Below, piece by piece: positions 26,361 through 35,850 of a stretch of 64,000 bases of DNA. The stretch lies in NCBI RefSeq assembly GCF_031598375.1, contig NZ_CP123872.1:1364001-1428000 (forward strand), in the 5' to 3' direction. The notes beneath the pieces were generated by a model. That model was not told where the DNA came from. It saw only the letters and a list, made by a program, of their open reading frames with translations, and searched no databases. The stretch comes from Temperatibacter marinus. GTDB taxonomy: Bacteria > Pseudomonadota > Alphaproteobacteria > Sphingomonadales > Kordiimonadaceae. Position 1 is the stretch's first letter, and each line of letters opens with the position of its first letter. Made by a program: the position numbers and the translations under genes.

Positions 26361-26771
26361 TTAGCTCATATCAGAGAGAGAAATGATTTTATCATCTTTA
26401 AGTGTAAAAAAACTCGCGCCGCGTAAAATTGTAGCTTCTCCGGCTTTCATGCCATTAGGTAAGTCCACTAAGGGGACGCCTGCAAACTCTACTTGGAGTG
26501 CAACTTTGTCGCCTTCAACAACAGCCATGAGGACAGTTTGTTTTCTGCTGGCAAAAGCTGCAGCACTACTTTCGGCAAGCGCTCTGATAGAATCATGCCC
26601 TTTCCAGTTCATTGCTGCAAAATAATTTGAAATATTTTCAAATTCTGCTTCTCGGTGAAGACAGGACATCATCGCATCCACATCTTTTTCATTATAAGAT
26701 GTGATAAATTTTCGAATAACTTCCGGTAAATTTTCGTGTGTACTCATTGCCCAATTCCAACCCTTGTTCAT
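26361..26771 (-). CDS. SnoaL-like/NTF2-fold protein
   Basis: The 136-residue protein has the pattern of the NTF2-like superfamily. A first helix (IRKFITSYNEKDVDAMMSCL) is followed by HREAEFENI, a KGHDSIRAL helix, and the curved sheet TVLMAVVEGDKVALQVEFAG and GASFFTLKDDKIISLSDM. Such small proteins can be cyclases, isomerases or binding modules, and no catalytic pair can be assigned. An ATG at 26747 (MSTHENLPEV) is an equally good start; both have weak SDs. No link to a neighbour is visible. Confidence 0.75.
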   Translation of the reverse strand: MNKGWNWAMSTHENLPEVIRKFITSYNEKDVDAMMSCLHREAEFENISNYFAAMNWKGHDSIRALAESSAAAFASRKQTVLMAVVEGDKVALQVEFAGVPLVDLPNGMKAGEATILRGASFFTLKDDKIISLSDMS

Positions 26772-26849
26772 ATCCCAAATGGAATCCTACATTGTTTGCA
26801 AGTATTTGGCAAATTGGATGGGCATCGACTGGCATCATAGCGAACCACA

Positions 26850-26880
26850 AAAAAACGCCTGCAAAATTGCAGACGTTTTT
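26850..26880. terminator. Terminator after the transaldolase-type gene
   Basis: AAACGCCTGCAA pairs with TTGCAGACGTTT with a single mismatch (26853-26878), flanked by A-run and T-run on opposite sides. It could serve either strand, and the minus-strand gene ending at 26902 is the natural user. Confidence 0.85.
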
Positions 26881-26901
26881 AGAAGGGTATTTAAAGGGTC
26901 T

Positions 26902-27555
26902 TTAAAGAATAGAAAACCCTGTTGCAGCCCAATCTTTATCGAAGCCCTTTAGACCACTATCAGTAAGTGGGTGATTAAAGAGTTTGCGCATTGCTCCCCA
27001 AGGCATTGTGGCAACATCTGCACCAATGCGCGCGCTTTCAAGTACATGCGCAGGGTGACGAACTGAAGCAACAAGAATTTGAGTGTCGAAGCCATAGTTA
27101 TCATAAACTAAGCGAATGTCTTCAATCAGTTCCATGCCATTAAAGCCAACATCATCATGACGTCCTACAAATGGAGAAATGAAAGTTGCGCCTGCTTTCG
27201 CAGCAAGCAGCGCCTGATTGGCTGAAAAGCAAAGGGTAACATTCACCATAATGTCACGCTCTCTCAGGGCTTTACATGTTTTTAGCCCATCAACAGTGAG
27301 AGGTACTTTAACGGCAATATTGCTAGCGATCTCAGCACATTTAAGACCTTCCTTCATCATTGTTTCATGATCATGAGCTGTAGTTTCAGCAGAGACAGGG
27401 CCATCTACTTCCGCTGCGATTTCTGCAATAACTTCGAAAAAGTCGCGGCCGGCTTGCTTGATGAGAGAGGGGTTGGTCGTTACTCCGTCAAGTAGGCCTG
27501 TTGCATTTGCTTCGCGGATGTCGTTGATGTCGGCTGTGTCCAAAAAGAACTTCAT
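26902..27555 (-). CDS. fsa: Fructose-6-phosphate aldolase/transaldolase (TalC type)
   Basis: At 217 residues this is the short, single-domain transaldolase subfamily. [13 protein letters not shown] begins the barrel, [10 protein letters not shown] follows, the Schiff-base lysine is in NIAVKVPLT, and [19 protein letters not shown] and SPFVGRHDD are present. It would either exchange dihydroxyacetone units in the pentose phosphate pathway or cleave fructose-6-phosphate; these cannot be separated here. AGGAGCCAACC precedes the ATG at 27555. An in-frame earlier ATG at 27585 adds ten unrelated residues. Confidence 0.93.
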   Translation of the reverse strand: MKFFLDTADINDIREANATGLLDGVTTNPSLIKQAGRDFFEVIAEIAAEVDGPVSAETTAHDHETMMKEGLKCAEIASNIAVKVPLTVDGLKTCKALRERDIMVNVTLCFSANQALLAAKAGATFISPFVGRHDDVGFNGMELIEDIRLVYDNYGFDTQILVASVRHPAHVLESARIGADVATMPWGAMRKLFNHPLTDSGLKGFDKDWAATGFSIL

Positions 27556-27712
27556 GGTTGGCTCCTTAGTAGGGTGTATTGTCAAAGGTTATTCTCTAAG
27601 ACCCTTAAGATTTATGCTTTTGGTCCTACTCTGAAAATGAAATTTTTGCAAGGATAGTCTTGAGAGTTTTCTTGTCTCGTGGCATCAAAAGAAAAAAGGA
27701 ATGATATTCAAC

Positions 27713-29941
27713 ATGACGTCTCAGGAAAATTTATTTGGATCCAGCATTCAGCGCCTTTCAATATTACTGCCTCTGCCTTTCTCTGATCCCTATGATTATC
27801 TTTGCCCTGAAACTTGCAAAATTGAACTCGGCAGTTATGTTGAAGTGCCTCTTGGATCGCGACGTCTTGTCGGTGTGGTATGGGCACTAGAAGGCAGTGA
27901 CAATCATCTTCCAGATGACAAATTAAAATCTATTCTGCGTGTGTTAGATTCACCGCCTATGGAAGAAAGCCTTAGAAGGCTAGTCGACTTCACAGCAACA
28001 TATACAATTTCTCCAAAGGGCAATGTGATGAAGATGTGTCTGGGGCTTTTCGGCGGCAAAGACGGCGTGGAAAGGTTTGATCATCGCCCCATGCTACAGC
28101 ATGTTTCACTGCTTCATGATTTATCTGCTCATCGTTTAACTGAAAAAAGAAGGGCAGTTGTAGACGCCTTAAATGGCTTGCCGCCAATGCCAATCTCAGC
28201 GGCTTCTGAGCAAGCGGGTGTTTCACAGTCGATCATCAGAGCAATGATAAAGCAAGGTCTTTTGGATAGTATAGACTTGCCTCTCGATTCCCCCTTCGAG
28301 ACTGCCCAACTAAGGGGAGGTGAGCACCCTAAACTATCAGAAGAACAACAGACGGCCTCAGATGCTATCATCAAAACATTGCGGCAGAAGACATATGAGT
28401 GCTTTTTGCTGGAAGGGGTTACAGGATCTGGAAAAACAGAAGTATATTTTGAGGCAATAACAGATGTTCTTGAGCAGGATCAGTCAGCTCAAATTCTGGT
28501 CCTTCTTCCTGAAATTGCTCTGACCAGTCAATGGCTTGGTCGATTTGAAGATCGATTTGGTGTGAAACCTGCTGAGTGGCACAGTGATGTTGGCGCAGCA
28601 GAGAAAAGGCGTGTTTGGCGCGCGGCAGGTAAGGGAAATGTTCAAGTTATTGTTGGGGCGCGTTCCAGTCTCTATCTTCCTTTTAAGAATTTATCCCTCA
28701 TCATTGTTGATGAGGAGCATGATCCTAGCTTTAAGCAAGAAGAGGGAGTTATGTACCATGCACGGGATATGGCTGTGACCCGGGCTTTCCTACAAAACTG
28801 TCCTGTTGTTCTTGCTTCCGCGACACCTTCATTGGAAAGTTTAATCAATGTTAAGAATGAGCGCTACCACCATTTAACTCTCTTAGAGCGTCATGGATCT
28901 GCAACTCTGCCGGATATTCAGGCGATTGATATGCGTATTGATGCACCGCCTGCGGGGCAATGGCTCTCCCCAAAATTAATGGAAAAGATTACAGAGAATT
29001 TGGTCAAAGGTGATCAGACGGCACTCTTTCTAAACCGACGTGGTTATGCCCCGCTGACTTTATGTCGTACGTGCGGACACCGTGTTGAATGTCCTCACTG
29101 TAGTGCTTGGCTTGTGGAGCATCGGGGTCGACAACGGCTTCAGTGTCATCACTGTGGGTTTGACATGCCTACTCTTGAAGCATGTCCAGACTGTGAAACG
29201 GAAGATAGTCTGGTTGCGTGTGGGCCTGGGGTTGAACGCTTGGGTGAAGAAGTTGTGACGCTCTTTCCTGAGGCACAAGTCGCAGTCCTGGCTTCTGATA
29301 CAATGACCAGCGTCAGTAAAATGGCAGCTGTTGTCGCTCAAATCGAAGCGGGCGAGATCGATATTATCATTGGCACCCAGATGATTACCAAGGGATATCA
29401 TTTCCCCAAGTTAACTCTAGTCGGGGTTATTGATGCTGATCTAGGTTTGCGGGGCGGTGATATGCGTGCTGGAGAGAGAACGTATCAGCAATTGGTGCAA
29501 GTCTCAGGGCGGGCTGGTCGGGCAGAACGTAAGGGGCGCGTTTATCTCCAGAGTTTCGAGCCGGAACACCCCGTTGTTCAAGCTCTGCTGACGGGGGACG
29601 GTGCGACCTACATGGCGGCAGAAATTGAGGCACGCCGTACGTATGCGATGCCTCCTTTTGGTAAGCTTGTCGCGCTTATCTTATCAGGGGAAGATGTTAA
29701 AAAAGTAATAGATGTTGGACGACAATTGGCAGCTAAAGCACCGCATTCAGATCAGGTAAAAGTGATGGGTCCAGCGCCAGCACCTATGACAAAAATACGA
29801 GGCCATTTTCGGTACAGATTGCTTTTGCATGCCTCTAAGAAGACAGCCGTTCAGCCATTGGTAAAAGAATGGATTGCAGCGATAGGCACAGTTAAAGGCG
29901 TGAAGATTAAGATAGATATTGATCCTTACAGCTTCTTCTAA
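27713..29941 (+). CDS. priA: Primosomal protein N' (replication restart helicase PriA)
   Basis: The 742-residue helicase reloads DnaB at stalled forks. Its N-terminal DNA-binding domain (RLSILLPLPFSDPYDYLCP) leads to the helicase core with Walker A GVTGSGKTEVY and the DEEH box in IIVDEEHDPSFKQ. Between the lobes lies the zinc-binding insert with CRTCGHRVECPHC, CHHC and CPDC. QVSGRAGRAERKG marks the final helicase motif. The ATG at 27701 lies directly on the AAAAAAGGA SD, so the ATG at 27713 is the more likely start. The gene is divergent from fsa. Confidence 0.94.
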   Translation: MTSQENLFGSSIQRLSILLPLPFSDPYDYLCPETCKIELGSYVEVPLGSRRLVGVVWALEGSDNHLPDDKLKSILRVLDSPPMEESLRRLVDFTATYTISPKGNVMKMCLGLFGGKDGVERFDHRPMLQHVSLLHDLSAHRLTEKRRAVVDALNGLPPMPISAASEQAGVSQSIIRAMIKQGLLDSIDLPLDSPFETAQLRGGEHPKLSEEQQTASDAIIKTLRQKTYECFLLEGVTGSGKTEVYFEAITDVLEQDQSAQILVLLPEIALTSQWLGRFEDRFGVKPAEWHSDVGAAEKRRVWRAAGKGNVQVIVGARSSLYLPFKNLSLIIVDEEHDPSFKQEEGVMYHARDMAVTRAFLQNCPVVLASATPSLESLINVKNERYHHLTLLERHGSATLPDIQAIDMRIDAPPAGQWLSPKLMEKITENLVKGDQTALFLNRRGYAPLTLCRTCGHRVECPHCSAWLVEHRGRQRLQCHHCGFDMPTLEACPDCETEDSLVACGPGVERLGEEVVTLFPEAQVAVLASDTMTSVSKMAAVVAQIEAGEIDIIIGTQMITKGYHFPKLTLVGVIDADLGLRGGDMRAGERTYQQLVQVSGRAGRAERKGRVYLQSFEPEHPVVQALLTGDGATYMAAEIEARRTYAMPPFGKLVALILSGEDVKKVIDVGRQLAAKAPHSDQVKVMGPAPAPMTKIRGHFRYRLLLHASKKTAVQPLVKEWIAAIGTVKGVKIKIDIDPYSFF

Positions 29942-30451
29942 CTAATATTTGAATTGTAAGACTGACATGATCATTGTCGGTTTCTCTTGGCTGTCACCGA
30001 GAGGAAGGTGGAGGATATCGAATTTTTTGTAATTGAGCTCTGACCAATAAAGAGGATGGTCAAAGATTACAGCAGGGGCACCGCTTTTTACAATAGAACT
30101 TAACCGTTCAATGACCTTTTCCTGATTAGGGATCACCTTGAGATTTAGTCCAGTAGCATCGGATCCATAATTTTCACTGACCTTGGTGCCGACTAGCCTT
30201 ACTGTAAAGTCCATAATATCAGGTGCCACATCTAGAATGTATATATTGGGTAAACAGGCAGCGAACTTAAAAGGACTGAATTGATCACGAGAGGGATATG
30301 GATTACTTTCTCGGGCTTTGTGCCACCAATCAAAAAGTTCTAATCCATCTTCAAATTTTGAAAGATCTTTCCGAGAAAAATCAAAGATTTCTGGCTTATG
30401 GGATAAACTGATATTCATAAGGCTCATACTCGTCTTTCTGACAGGGACCAC
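29942..30451 (-). CDS. PAS-domain protein (alphaproteobacterial PAS_5 type)
   Basis: The 169-residue protein resembles the single-domain PAS_5 family common in alphaproteobacteria. It has FDWWHKARESNPYPSRDQF, then LPNIYILDVAPDIMDFTVRL, GTKVSENYGSDATGLNL and a C-terminal HLPLGDSQEKPTMIMSVLQF strand. The opening tryptophans and the YPSR motif are characteristic. Function is unknown, with sensing or regulation being usual for PAS folds. The start is uncertain: GTG at 30451, or ATGs at 30427 and 30418. It lies tail-to-tail with priA, the stop codons touching. Confidence 0.78.
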   Translation of the reverse strand: MVPVRKTSMSLMNISLSHKPEIFDFSRKDLSKFEDGLELFDWWHKARESNPYPSRDQFSPFKFAACLPNIYILDVAPDIMDFTVRLVGTKVSENYGSDATGLNLKVIPNQEKVIERLSSIVKSGAPAVIFDHPLYWSELNYKKFDILHLPLGDSQEKPTMIMSVLQFKY

Positions 30452-30597
30452 TTATTAAAATAGTTCTGAAGGGAAAGGTGTAAATAGACGAATTAAAACG
30501 GTAAATTTAAAGGAAGCATTTCATTTTGAAAAGAAGCAGCCTCAATCAAGACTTTTGACAGACCCTTTCATGCTCTTTTTCTGCGACCTTTGCGGGG

Positions 30598-31572
30598 TCA
30601 AGATTGTATAGTCGCGTGCAAAGCAGTGAGAAGAAGGGGGGCAGCACGGGATTCAAAAAGAGGATCGATGAGAGTCATTTCTATGGATGAGTGGGCAACG
30701 GATCCTGCTGCAATCAAGTTTGTTTCGTCATAGATCACGAGAAGACGGCCAAGCTTTTCTTCAAAATCGATGTTTTTGTGACAACGAGTTGCAAGGGCCT
30801 GAAGTTTGAAGAGGTCTGAGCGATGAGCTGCTTGGATCAACAGGCTACTGTCTTGGTCTTTGTGAAGTACCCATGTCGCCCAATTTGCTTCTATGCCAAA
30901 ATCATTTTTCAGAGCGAATTTTTTGACAATTTTGCGCATGGGATAGCCATAGTTGCGTCCCCAGTGCCAGTCATCTCCAGTAATTTTTGCAGTCGGCCAG
31001 TGCTCATAACAGCCTTCTAGGTCTTCTGGCTGTTTCGCACCGTCAATATAGACCAGGTCAGGGACAAAGCCTGTATCTGCGATGCCCTTGAGGGCATCAG
31101 GGGAATAACCTTGGACGGGAATAAAACGATCCTGATAAGCTTGGATGTTCGCGAGGCCTGTCTCTTTCGGGCCTTGATTTCGGATATCTTCAACAAATCG
31201 AGTCTGATCTTCTGCGTGCGGATACAGTCGGTTTAATAATGGTCTGTCCACATATTTTTTGACTTGTTCTTTCAATGACTCTGGCCAAGGGTCTACGCCT
31301 ACGATATGGAGGGTATCAAATTTTGCCAGCCAACGACGGGTTGAGGCACACATGAAGCAGCCAATTTCTACCATAAAAATAGGCTCAGTTCCGTGTTTTG
31401 TCCGTCTAATTTTTTCGATTTCCCGCTCAATCACTTCTCGTCCACCACCGCCCAGAGTAAAGTTATGCGCAGACAGGCCAGAAACATCTGGCCAAGGGTG
31501 CAGTTGTTGCAATTGTTTAAACGAATCTATCATGGGGTTCTTATAAGCAAGCCTAAGCTTTGCCTCAAGCAT
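30598..31572 (-). CDS. Class I methyltransferase-like protein
   Basis: The 324-residue protein carries a Rossmann-type core: motif I region FMVEIGCFMCASTRRWL, then LHIVGVDPWPESL and DLVYIDGAKQPEDLEGCYEHW ending in GDDW. This resembles the Methyltransf_24 group often found in polysaccharide or secondary-metabolite loci. The last hundred or so residues (LGRLLVIYDETNLIAAGS and after) do not match the core and look like a separate region. An ATG at 31533 is an alternative start. Substrate and role are unknown. The gene stands alone, divergent from map. Confidence 0.6.
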   Translation of the reverse strand: MLEAKLRLAYKNPMIDSFKQLQQLHPWPDVSGLSAHNFTLGGGGREVIEREIEKIRRTKHGTEPIFMVEIGCFMCASTRRWLAKFDTLHIVGVDPWPESLKEQVKKYVDRPLLNRLYPHAEDQTRFVEDIRNQGPKETGLANIQAYQDRFIPVQGYSPDALKGIADTGFVPDLVYIDGAKQPEDLEGCYEHWPTAKITGDDWHWGRNYGYPMRKIVKKFALKNDFGIEANWATWVLHKDQDSSLLIQAAHRSDLFKLQALATRCHKNIDFEEKLGRLLVIYDETNLIAAGSVAHSSIEMTLIDPLFESRAAPLLLTALHATIQS

Positions 31573-31575
31573 TCC

Positions 31576-31604
31576 TTGACCTTTTTCGGCCTGTACCCTA
31601 TGAA
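31576..31604 (+). promoter_or_regulatory. Sigma-70-like promoter of map
   Basis: TTGACC (31576-31581) and TATGAA (31599-31604) are separated by 17 bases. The -10 ends 27 bases before the map ATG and would start the map-glyQ-glyS-kinase transcript. Confidence 0.6.
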
Positions 31605-31631
31605 CGAAGCACGAAATATAGGGATATAATT

Positions 31632-32372
31632 ATGATTATTGAAAATGATGATCAGCTTGAAAAGTTATTTGTAATTGGCCATCTCTGCAGAGATATTTTG
31701 CATCGGATGCTGGATGCCGTGCGCCCAGGGATCACCCCGCTTGAACTTGATGCGATTGCCGCAAAAATGTTTGAAGAAGCTGGCGGTGTTTCTGCCCCGA
31801 TCTTGGCATATGATTTTCCAGGTCAGACATGCATTTCCGTAGGAACCGCTGTTGCTCATGGAATCCCAGATGAGAGACCTCTGGTTGAAGGAGAGATGAT
31901 CAATATTGATGTTTCTGGCATGAAGGATGGGTATTTCGGCGATTTAGGAGCCAGTCGCGTTGTCGGTCAAGCTTCAGAGGAGCAGGCAAAACTTTTAGCC
32001 GCAACGAAAGAAGCGCAGTTTAAAGGGATGATGGCTGCTAAAGCTGGGCAACCGATCAATGCGGTAGGCAAGGCTGTGGAAAAAGTCGCAAGCAAAGGTG
32101 GGTATAAAATCATTGAAGGTCTAACGGGACACGGTGTTGGGGGCTTTATTCATGAAGAACCAACAATTCCCAATGTCTATAAGAGGGGCCTTAGAAAGAA
32201 ACTCCAAAAAGGCCAAGTCATCACAGTAGAGCCTTTTTTGACAACGCATAGTCGTGATTATGTGGAAGATTTAGACGGCTGGACCCTTCATTTGGATAAA
32301 GGTGGGCTTGGGGCTCAGTTTGAACATACTTTTGTAGTGACAGATGGTGCGCCAATCATTATTACAAAATAA
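31632..32372 (+). CDS. map: Type I methionine aminopeptidase
   Basis: The 246-residue enzyme removes the initiator methionine from nascent proteins. All five metal ligands of the pita-bread fold can be placed: the two aspartates in NIDVSGMKDGYFGDLG, His in GHGVGGFIHEEP, Glu in TVEPF and Glu in AQFEHTF. AGGGATATAATT precedes the ATG. A TTG-started extension to 31560 would run through the promoter and is rejected. The MetAP insert DVSGM lacks a few residues seen in E. coli, giving a slightly shorter loop. glyQ follows after 27 bases. Confidence 0.92.
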   Translation: MIIENDDQLEKLFVIGHLCRDILHRMLDAVRPGITPLELDAIAAKMFEEAGGVSAPILAYDFPGQTCISVGTAVAHGIPDERPLVEGEMINIDVSGMKDGYFGDLGASRVVGQASEEQAKLLAATKEAQFKGMMAAKAGQPINAVGKAVEKVASKGGYKIIEGLTGHGVGGFIHEEPTIPNVYKRGLRKKLQKGQVITVEPFLTTHSRDYVEDLDGWTLHLDKGGLGAQFEHTFVVTDGAPIIITK

Positions 32373-32399
32373 ATCATTTAAAGAATTAAAGAGAGACAG

Positions 32400-33281
32400 A
32401 TGTCTACGTATAAGAAAAGCGATATGCCATTTCAGAAATTGATCCTCACGCTTCAAAACTATTGGGCAGAGTATGGCTGTAATATCTTGCAACCTTATGA
32501 TATGGAAATGGGCGCTGGAACTTTTCATCCTGCCACAACTTTGCGGGCCTTAGGGCCTGATGATTGGAATGCAGCCTATGTACAGCCTAGCCGCCGTCCT
32601 ACCGATGGGCGATACGGCGAAAATCCTATGCGGTTGCAGCATTATTATCAGTTTCAGGTCATTTTAAAACCAAGCCCAAAAGACATTCAAGATCTATACT
32701 TGGGCTCTTTGAAAGCCATTGGCATCGATCCGCTTGTTCATGATATTCGATTTGTAGAAGATGACTGGGAAAGTCCTACCCTTGGGGCTTGGGGACTTGG
32801 ATGGGAAGTATGGTGTGACGGGATGGAAGTCTCGCAATTTACTTACTTCCAGCAAGTTGGAGGCTTTGACTGCAAACCTGTATCTGGAGAACTTACCTAT
32901 GGATTAGAGCGCCTATGCATGTTTGTACAAGGTGTGGATAATGTCTATGATCTAGATTATAACGGTTCCGGAACTACATACGGAGATATTTATCTCGCGA
33001 ACGAGCAACAGCAGTCCGCCTATAATTTTGATCATGCGAATACTGACTTTTTATTTGCCGCTTTTAAAAATGCCCAAGAAGAATGTTCTAAGTTGATTGA
33101 GGCCGATCTGCCGCTGCCAGCTTATGAGCAGTGTATTAAAGCCTCGCATACTTTTAACTTGTTGGATGCACGGGGTGTCATTTCTGTGACGGAGCGTCAA
33201 GCCTATATCGGGCGTGTCAGAGATTTAGCAAAAGGCTGCTGTGCTGCCTATCTGAAAAAGAATGGATGGGGAGAAGAATAA
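32400..33281 (+). CDS. glyQ: Glycyl-tRNA synthetase alpha subunit
   Basis: The 293-residue class II synthetase subunit activates glycine and charges tRNA-Gly together with GlyS. It begins [19 protein letters not shown]. It contains [16 protein letters not shown], the [17 protein letters not shown] motif, [20 protein letters not shown]-like residues with one change, and [11 protein letters not shown]. It ends 33281 with a TAATG overlap into glyS, so the two subunits are coupled and made in equal amounts. Confidence 0.96.
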   Translation: MSTYKKSDMPFQKLILTLQNYWAEYGCNILQPYDMEMGAGTFHPATTLRALGPDDWNAAYVQPSRRPTDGRYGENPMRLQHYYQFQVILKPSPKDIQDLYLGSLKAIGIDPLVHDIRFVEDDWESPTLGAWGLGWEVWCDGMEVSQFTYFQQVGGFDCKPVSGELTYGLERLCMFVQGVDNVYDLDYNGSGTTYGDIYLANEQQQSAYNFDHANTDFLFAAFKNAQEECSKLIEADLPLPAYEQCIKASHTFNLLDARGVISVTERQAYIGRVRDLAKGCCAAYLKKNGWGEE

Positions 33282-35311
33282 TGACACAAGAATTACTCAT
33301 AGAACTCTTTTCTGAAGAAATTCCAGCGCGTATGCAACAGAAAGCTGGAGAAGACTTTAGACGTCTTATGGCAGATGAATTGAAAGCAGCAGGCCTCACT
33401 TTTGGAGCTATGGATGCCTTTACAACCCCCCGTCGTCTAACTTTGGTGGTTAGAGACTTACCGGCGCAAACACCGGATACTCGTGAAGAGAGAAAAGGCC
33501 CAGCGACAGCAGCCCCGGAAAAAGCTGTTGAAGGCTTCTTGCGCGGTGCGGGTGTTACTCGCGACGATTGTGAAATCCGCGAGGTCAAAGGCCGTGAATT
33601 TCTTTTTGCCATTATTGAGAAAAAAGGTGTGCAAACCACAGAAGTTATTGCAGCGGCCTTGACAAAAATAATCAGGAATTTTCCTTGGCCTAAGTCACAG
33701 CGATGGGGTGCCGGAAACTTGCGCTGGGTTAGGCCGTTACAAAATATTCTCTGTTTATACGGAGGGACAGCTGTTGAACTTTCGCTTGACGAGCTAACGT
33801 CATCGACCAAAACTTTCGGCCACCGCTTCCTTGCGCCTGAATGGTTTGACGTTGCCGACTTTGCTGACTATGAAGCTAAATTACTGGCTCATAAAGTGAT
33901 GCTGCGCCCATCGGATCGTGCCGCGATGATTGCAGAGGCCGCAGAAAGCCTTGCAAGCGACACGGGACTGACATGGGTAGAAGACAAAGGCCTCTTACAA
34001 GAAGTCTCAGGTCTGGTAGAATGGCCTGTGCCTTTGATGGGTAGTTTTGATCCCGCCTTTTTGGACGTGCCTGAAGAAGTTTTGATCTTAACCATGAAAA
34101 AAGATCAAAAATACTTTGTTCTTAGAGATATGAAGGGTCAACTTGCCCCGCATTTTATCACCATTTCTAACTTAGAAGCGACAGACGGGGGCACTGCTAT
34201 TGCAGAGGGCAATGCTCGTGTCATTGCCGCCCGTCTTGCAGACGCAAAATTCTTCTGGGAGCAAGACTTGAAAGGGCGTTTAGACGATTTACTTCCCGCC
34301 TTGAAAGAAATTATTTTTCATATTGACCTTGGCACTGTGCATGAGCGTGTGGAGCGGATGAAAGCTGTCGCAAGCTCACTCGCTGAGAGGTGCGGTGCAG
34401 ACGCATCAGACGCTGTCCGGGCCGCAGAACTTTCTAAAGCGGATCTGACCTCAAATATGGTTTACGAATTTCCAGAAGTGCAGGGGGTCATGGGACGATA
34501 TTATGCTCAGAAACAAGGAGAAAGTGAAGCCGTTGCAGATGCACTGCGCGATCATTATGCACCAGCAGGTCCAAGCGATGACTGCCCTAGTGCTCCGGTT
34601 TCTATTGCGGTCGCTTTGGCAGAGAAGCTTGATACACTTGTCGGATTCTTTGGCATAGAACAAAAGCCAACAGGGTCGAAAGATCCTTATGCCCTCCGCC
34701 GTGCTGCTCTTGGGGTTATTCGGTTGATTACAGAGAATGATATTCGTTTAAATCTCGCGCCTAGTTTTGAAGCCGTGAAATGTGAGTTTTCTTGTGATCT
34801 TGCACCGCTTGATGATCTTCTGGCCTTTTTCATGGATCGTCTTAAAGTTCAGCAGAAAGAAAAGGGCGTTCGCTTTGATGTCATCGATGCTGTTGCTGCT
34901 CTCGGGGGCGATGATCTTGTGGACATTCTGAATCGTGTGAATGCGTTGCAATCATTTTTAGCTACCGAAGACGGCTCTAATTTGGTGGCCGGATATAAAA
35001 GGGCGAATAATATCCTGAAAAAAGCTGCAGCAGAAAACGGCCTTGCAGGTCAAGGCACAACTGAGGCTGAAGCCGCGCTTTATGACGCTTTGGAAGCGGC
35101 AGCAACGCCGGTGGCATCCTCTTTAGACTCTGAAGACTATGCAGCTGTTATGTCGGCCTTAGCATCGCTTCGCGGTCCGATTGATCAATTCTTTGAAGAT
35201 GTCATGGTCAATAGTGAGGTAGATTCTGAGCGGCAGAATAGGCTGGCATTGCTTGCTTCCTTTGTCGCAAATGTGAATAAGGTTGCCGACTTTACTCAAC
35301 TTGAAGGCTAA
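33281..35311 (+). CDS. glyS: Glycyl-tRNA synthetase beta subunit
   Basis: The 676-residue partner of GlyQ is mostly helical, with a C-terminal anticodon-binding region. It starts ELLIELFSEEIPARMQ, typical of GlyS, followed by FTTPRRLTLVV, KKGVQTTEV, LRWVRPLQNI and TMKKDQKYFVL. The HD-like and anticodon parts follow (SVAVALAEKLDTLVGFF-type region, DPYALRR). The ATG at 33281 has GGAGA 8 bases upstream and overlaps the glyQ stop by one base. An ATG at 33266 inside glyQ is less likely. The next gene starts with another TAATG overlap. Confidence 0.95.
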   Translation: MTQELLIELFSEEIPARMQQKAGEDFRRLMADELKAAGLTFGAMDAFTTPRRLTLVVRDLPAQTPDTREERKGPATAAPEKAVEGFLRGAGVTRDDCEIREVKGREFLFAIIEKKGVQTTEVIAAALTKIIRNFPWPKSQRWGAGNLRWVRPLQNILCLYGGTAVELSLDELTSSTKTFGHRFLAPEWFDVADFADYEAKLLAHKVMLRPSDRAAMIAEAAESLASDTGLTWVEDKGLLQEVSGLVEWPVPLMGSFDPAFLDVPEEVLILTMKKDQKYFVLRDMKGQLAPHFITISNLEATDGGTAIAEGNARVIAARLADAKFFWEQDLKGRLDDLLPALKEIIFHIDLGTVHERVERMKAVASSLAERCGADASDAVRAAELSKADLTSNMVYEFPEVQGVMGRYYAQKQGESEAVADALRDHYAPAGPSDDCPSAPVSIAVALAEKLDTLVGFFGIEQKPTGSKDPYALRRAALGVIRLITENDIRLNLAPSFEAVKCEFSCDLAPLDDLLAFFMDRLKVQQKEKGVRFDVIDAVAALGGDDLVDILNRVNALQSFLATEDGSNLVAGYKRANNILKKAAAENGLAGQGTTEAEAALYDALEAAATPVASSLDSEDYAAVMSALASLRGPIDQFFEDVMVNSEVDSERQNRLALLASFVANVNKVADFTQLEG

Positions 35312-35850
35312 TGATTGATAGGAACACCATTCTCCAAAACCAGAGTGCCCCCTATGTGATCGGGGTCAATGGATTGGACTGTGCTGGGAAAACCACTTAT
35401 GCCTTAAAGCTCCAGCAAATATTGATAGAAACAGGGAAGAGCGTCAACCTTCTTCATATTGACGACTTCAACAATTTAGCGCAGCAAAAAATAGTCTATG
35501 ACGCTTATGCAAAGGGTGCCTTTTCCGAAAGCCTTTTTGAAGCTTACTATGACAATAGTATTCACTATAATAAAGTGGCAGATGCCCTTGAAGCGTCTAA
35601 AGACTGTTTCACCATAACCATCATTGAAGGTGTCTTTTTGTATAAACAATCGCTCGTTGATCTCATTGATTATAAGATATTTTTAAGGGTGGATCAGACA
35701 CTGGCTCGTGAGCGGTACGCCGACCGTAAAATAGCAGTTGATGACTCGCGTCCTCTCACAGTATTTGAGGATATATGGGTGCGTGCCTATGACCGATATT
35801 GTGCCGAATATCAGCCCGAGACGTTGGCAGACTTTATCGACGTTTCTTAG
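35311..35850 (+). CDS. P-loop nucleoside/uridine kinase-like protein
   Basis: The 179-residue protein has a Walker A loop (GVNGLDCAGKTTYALKL), followed by NLLHIDDFNN, which fits the acidic base position of uridine kinase/phosphoribulokinase folds, and IIEGVFLYKQSLVDLIDYKIFL. RERYADRK may form the lid arginines. It is likely to phosphorylate a small molecule, but the substrate is unknown. It is linked to glyS by TAATG, an unusual partner for a synthetase. The stop interlocks with the convergent DUF2125 gene through a shared TTAG. Confidence 0.7.
   Translation: MIDRNTILQNQSAPYVIGVNGLDCAGKTTYALKLQQILIETGKSVNLLHIDDFNNLAQQKIVYDAYAKGAFSESLFEAYYDNSIHYNKVADALEASKDCFTITIIEGVFLYKQSLVDLIDYKIFLRVDQTLARERYADRKIAVDDSRPLTVFEDIWVRAYDRYCAEYQPETLADFIDVS

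Noticed and set aside
33217-33810. 197-codon minus-strand frame across the glyQ/glyS junction
   Set aside because: Antisense to two well-conserved synthetase genes, Ser/Arg-rich and without family features.
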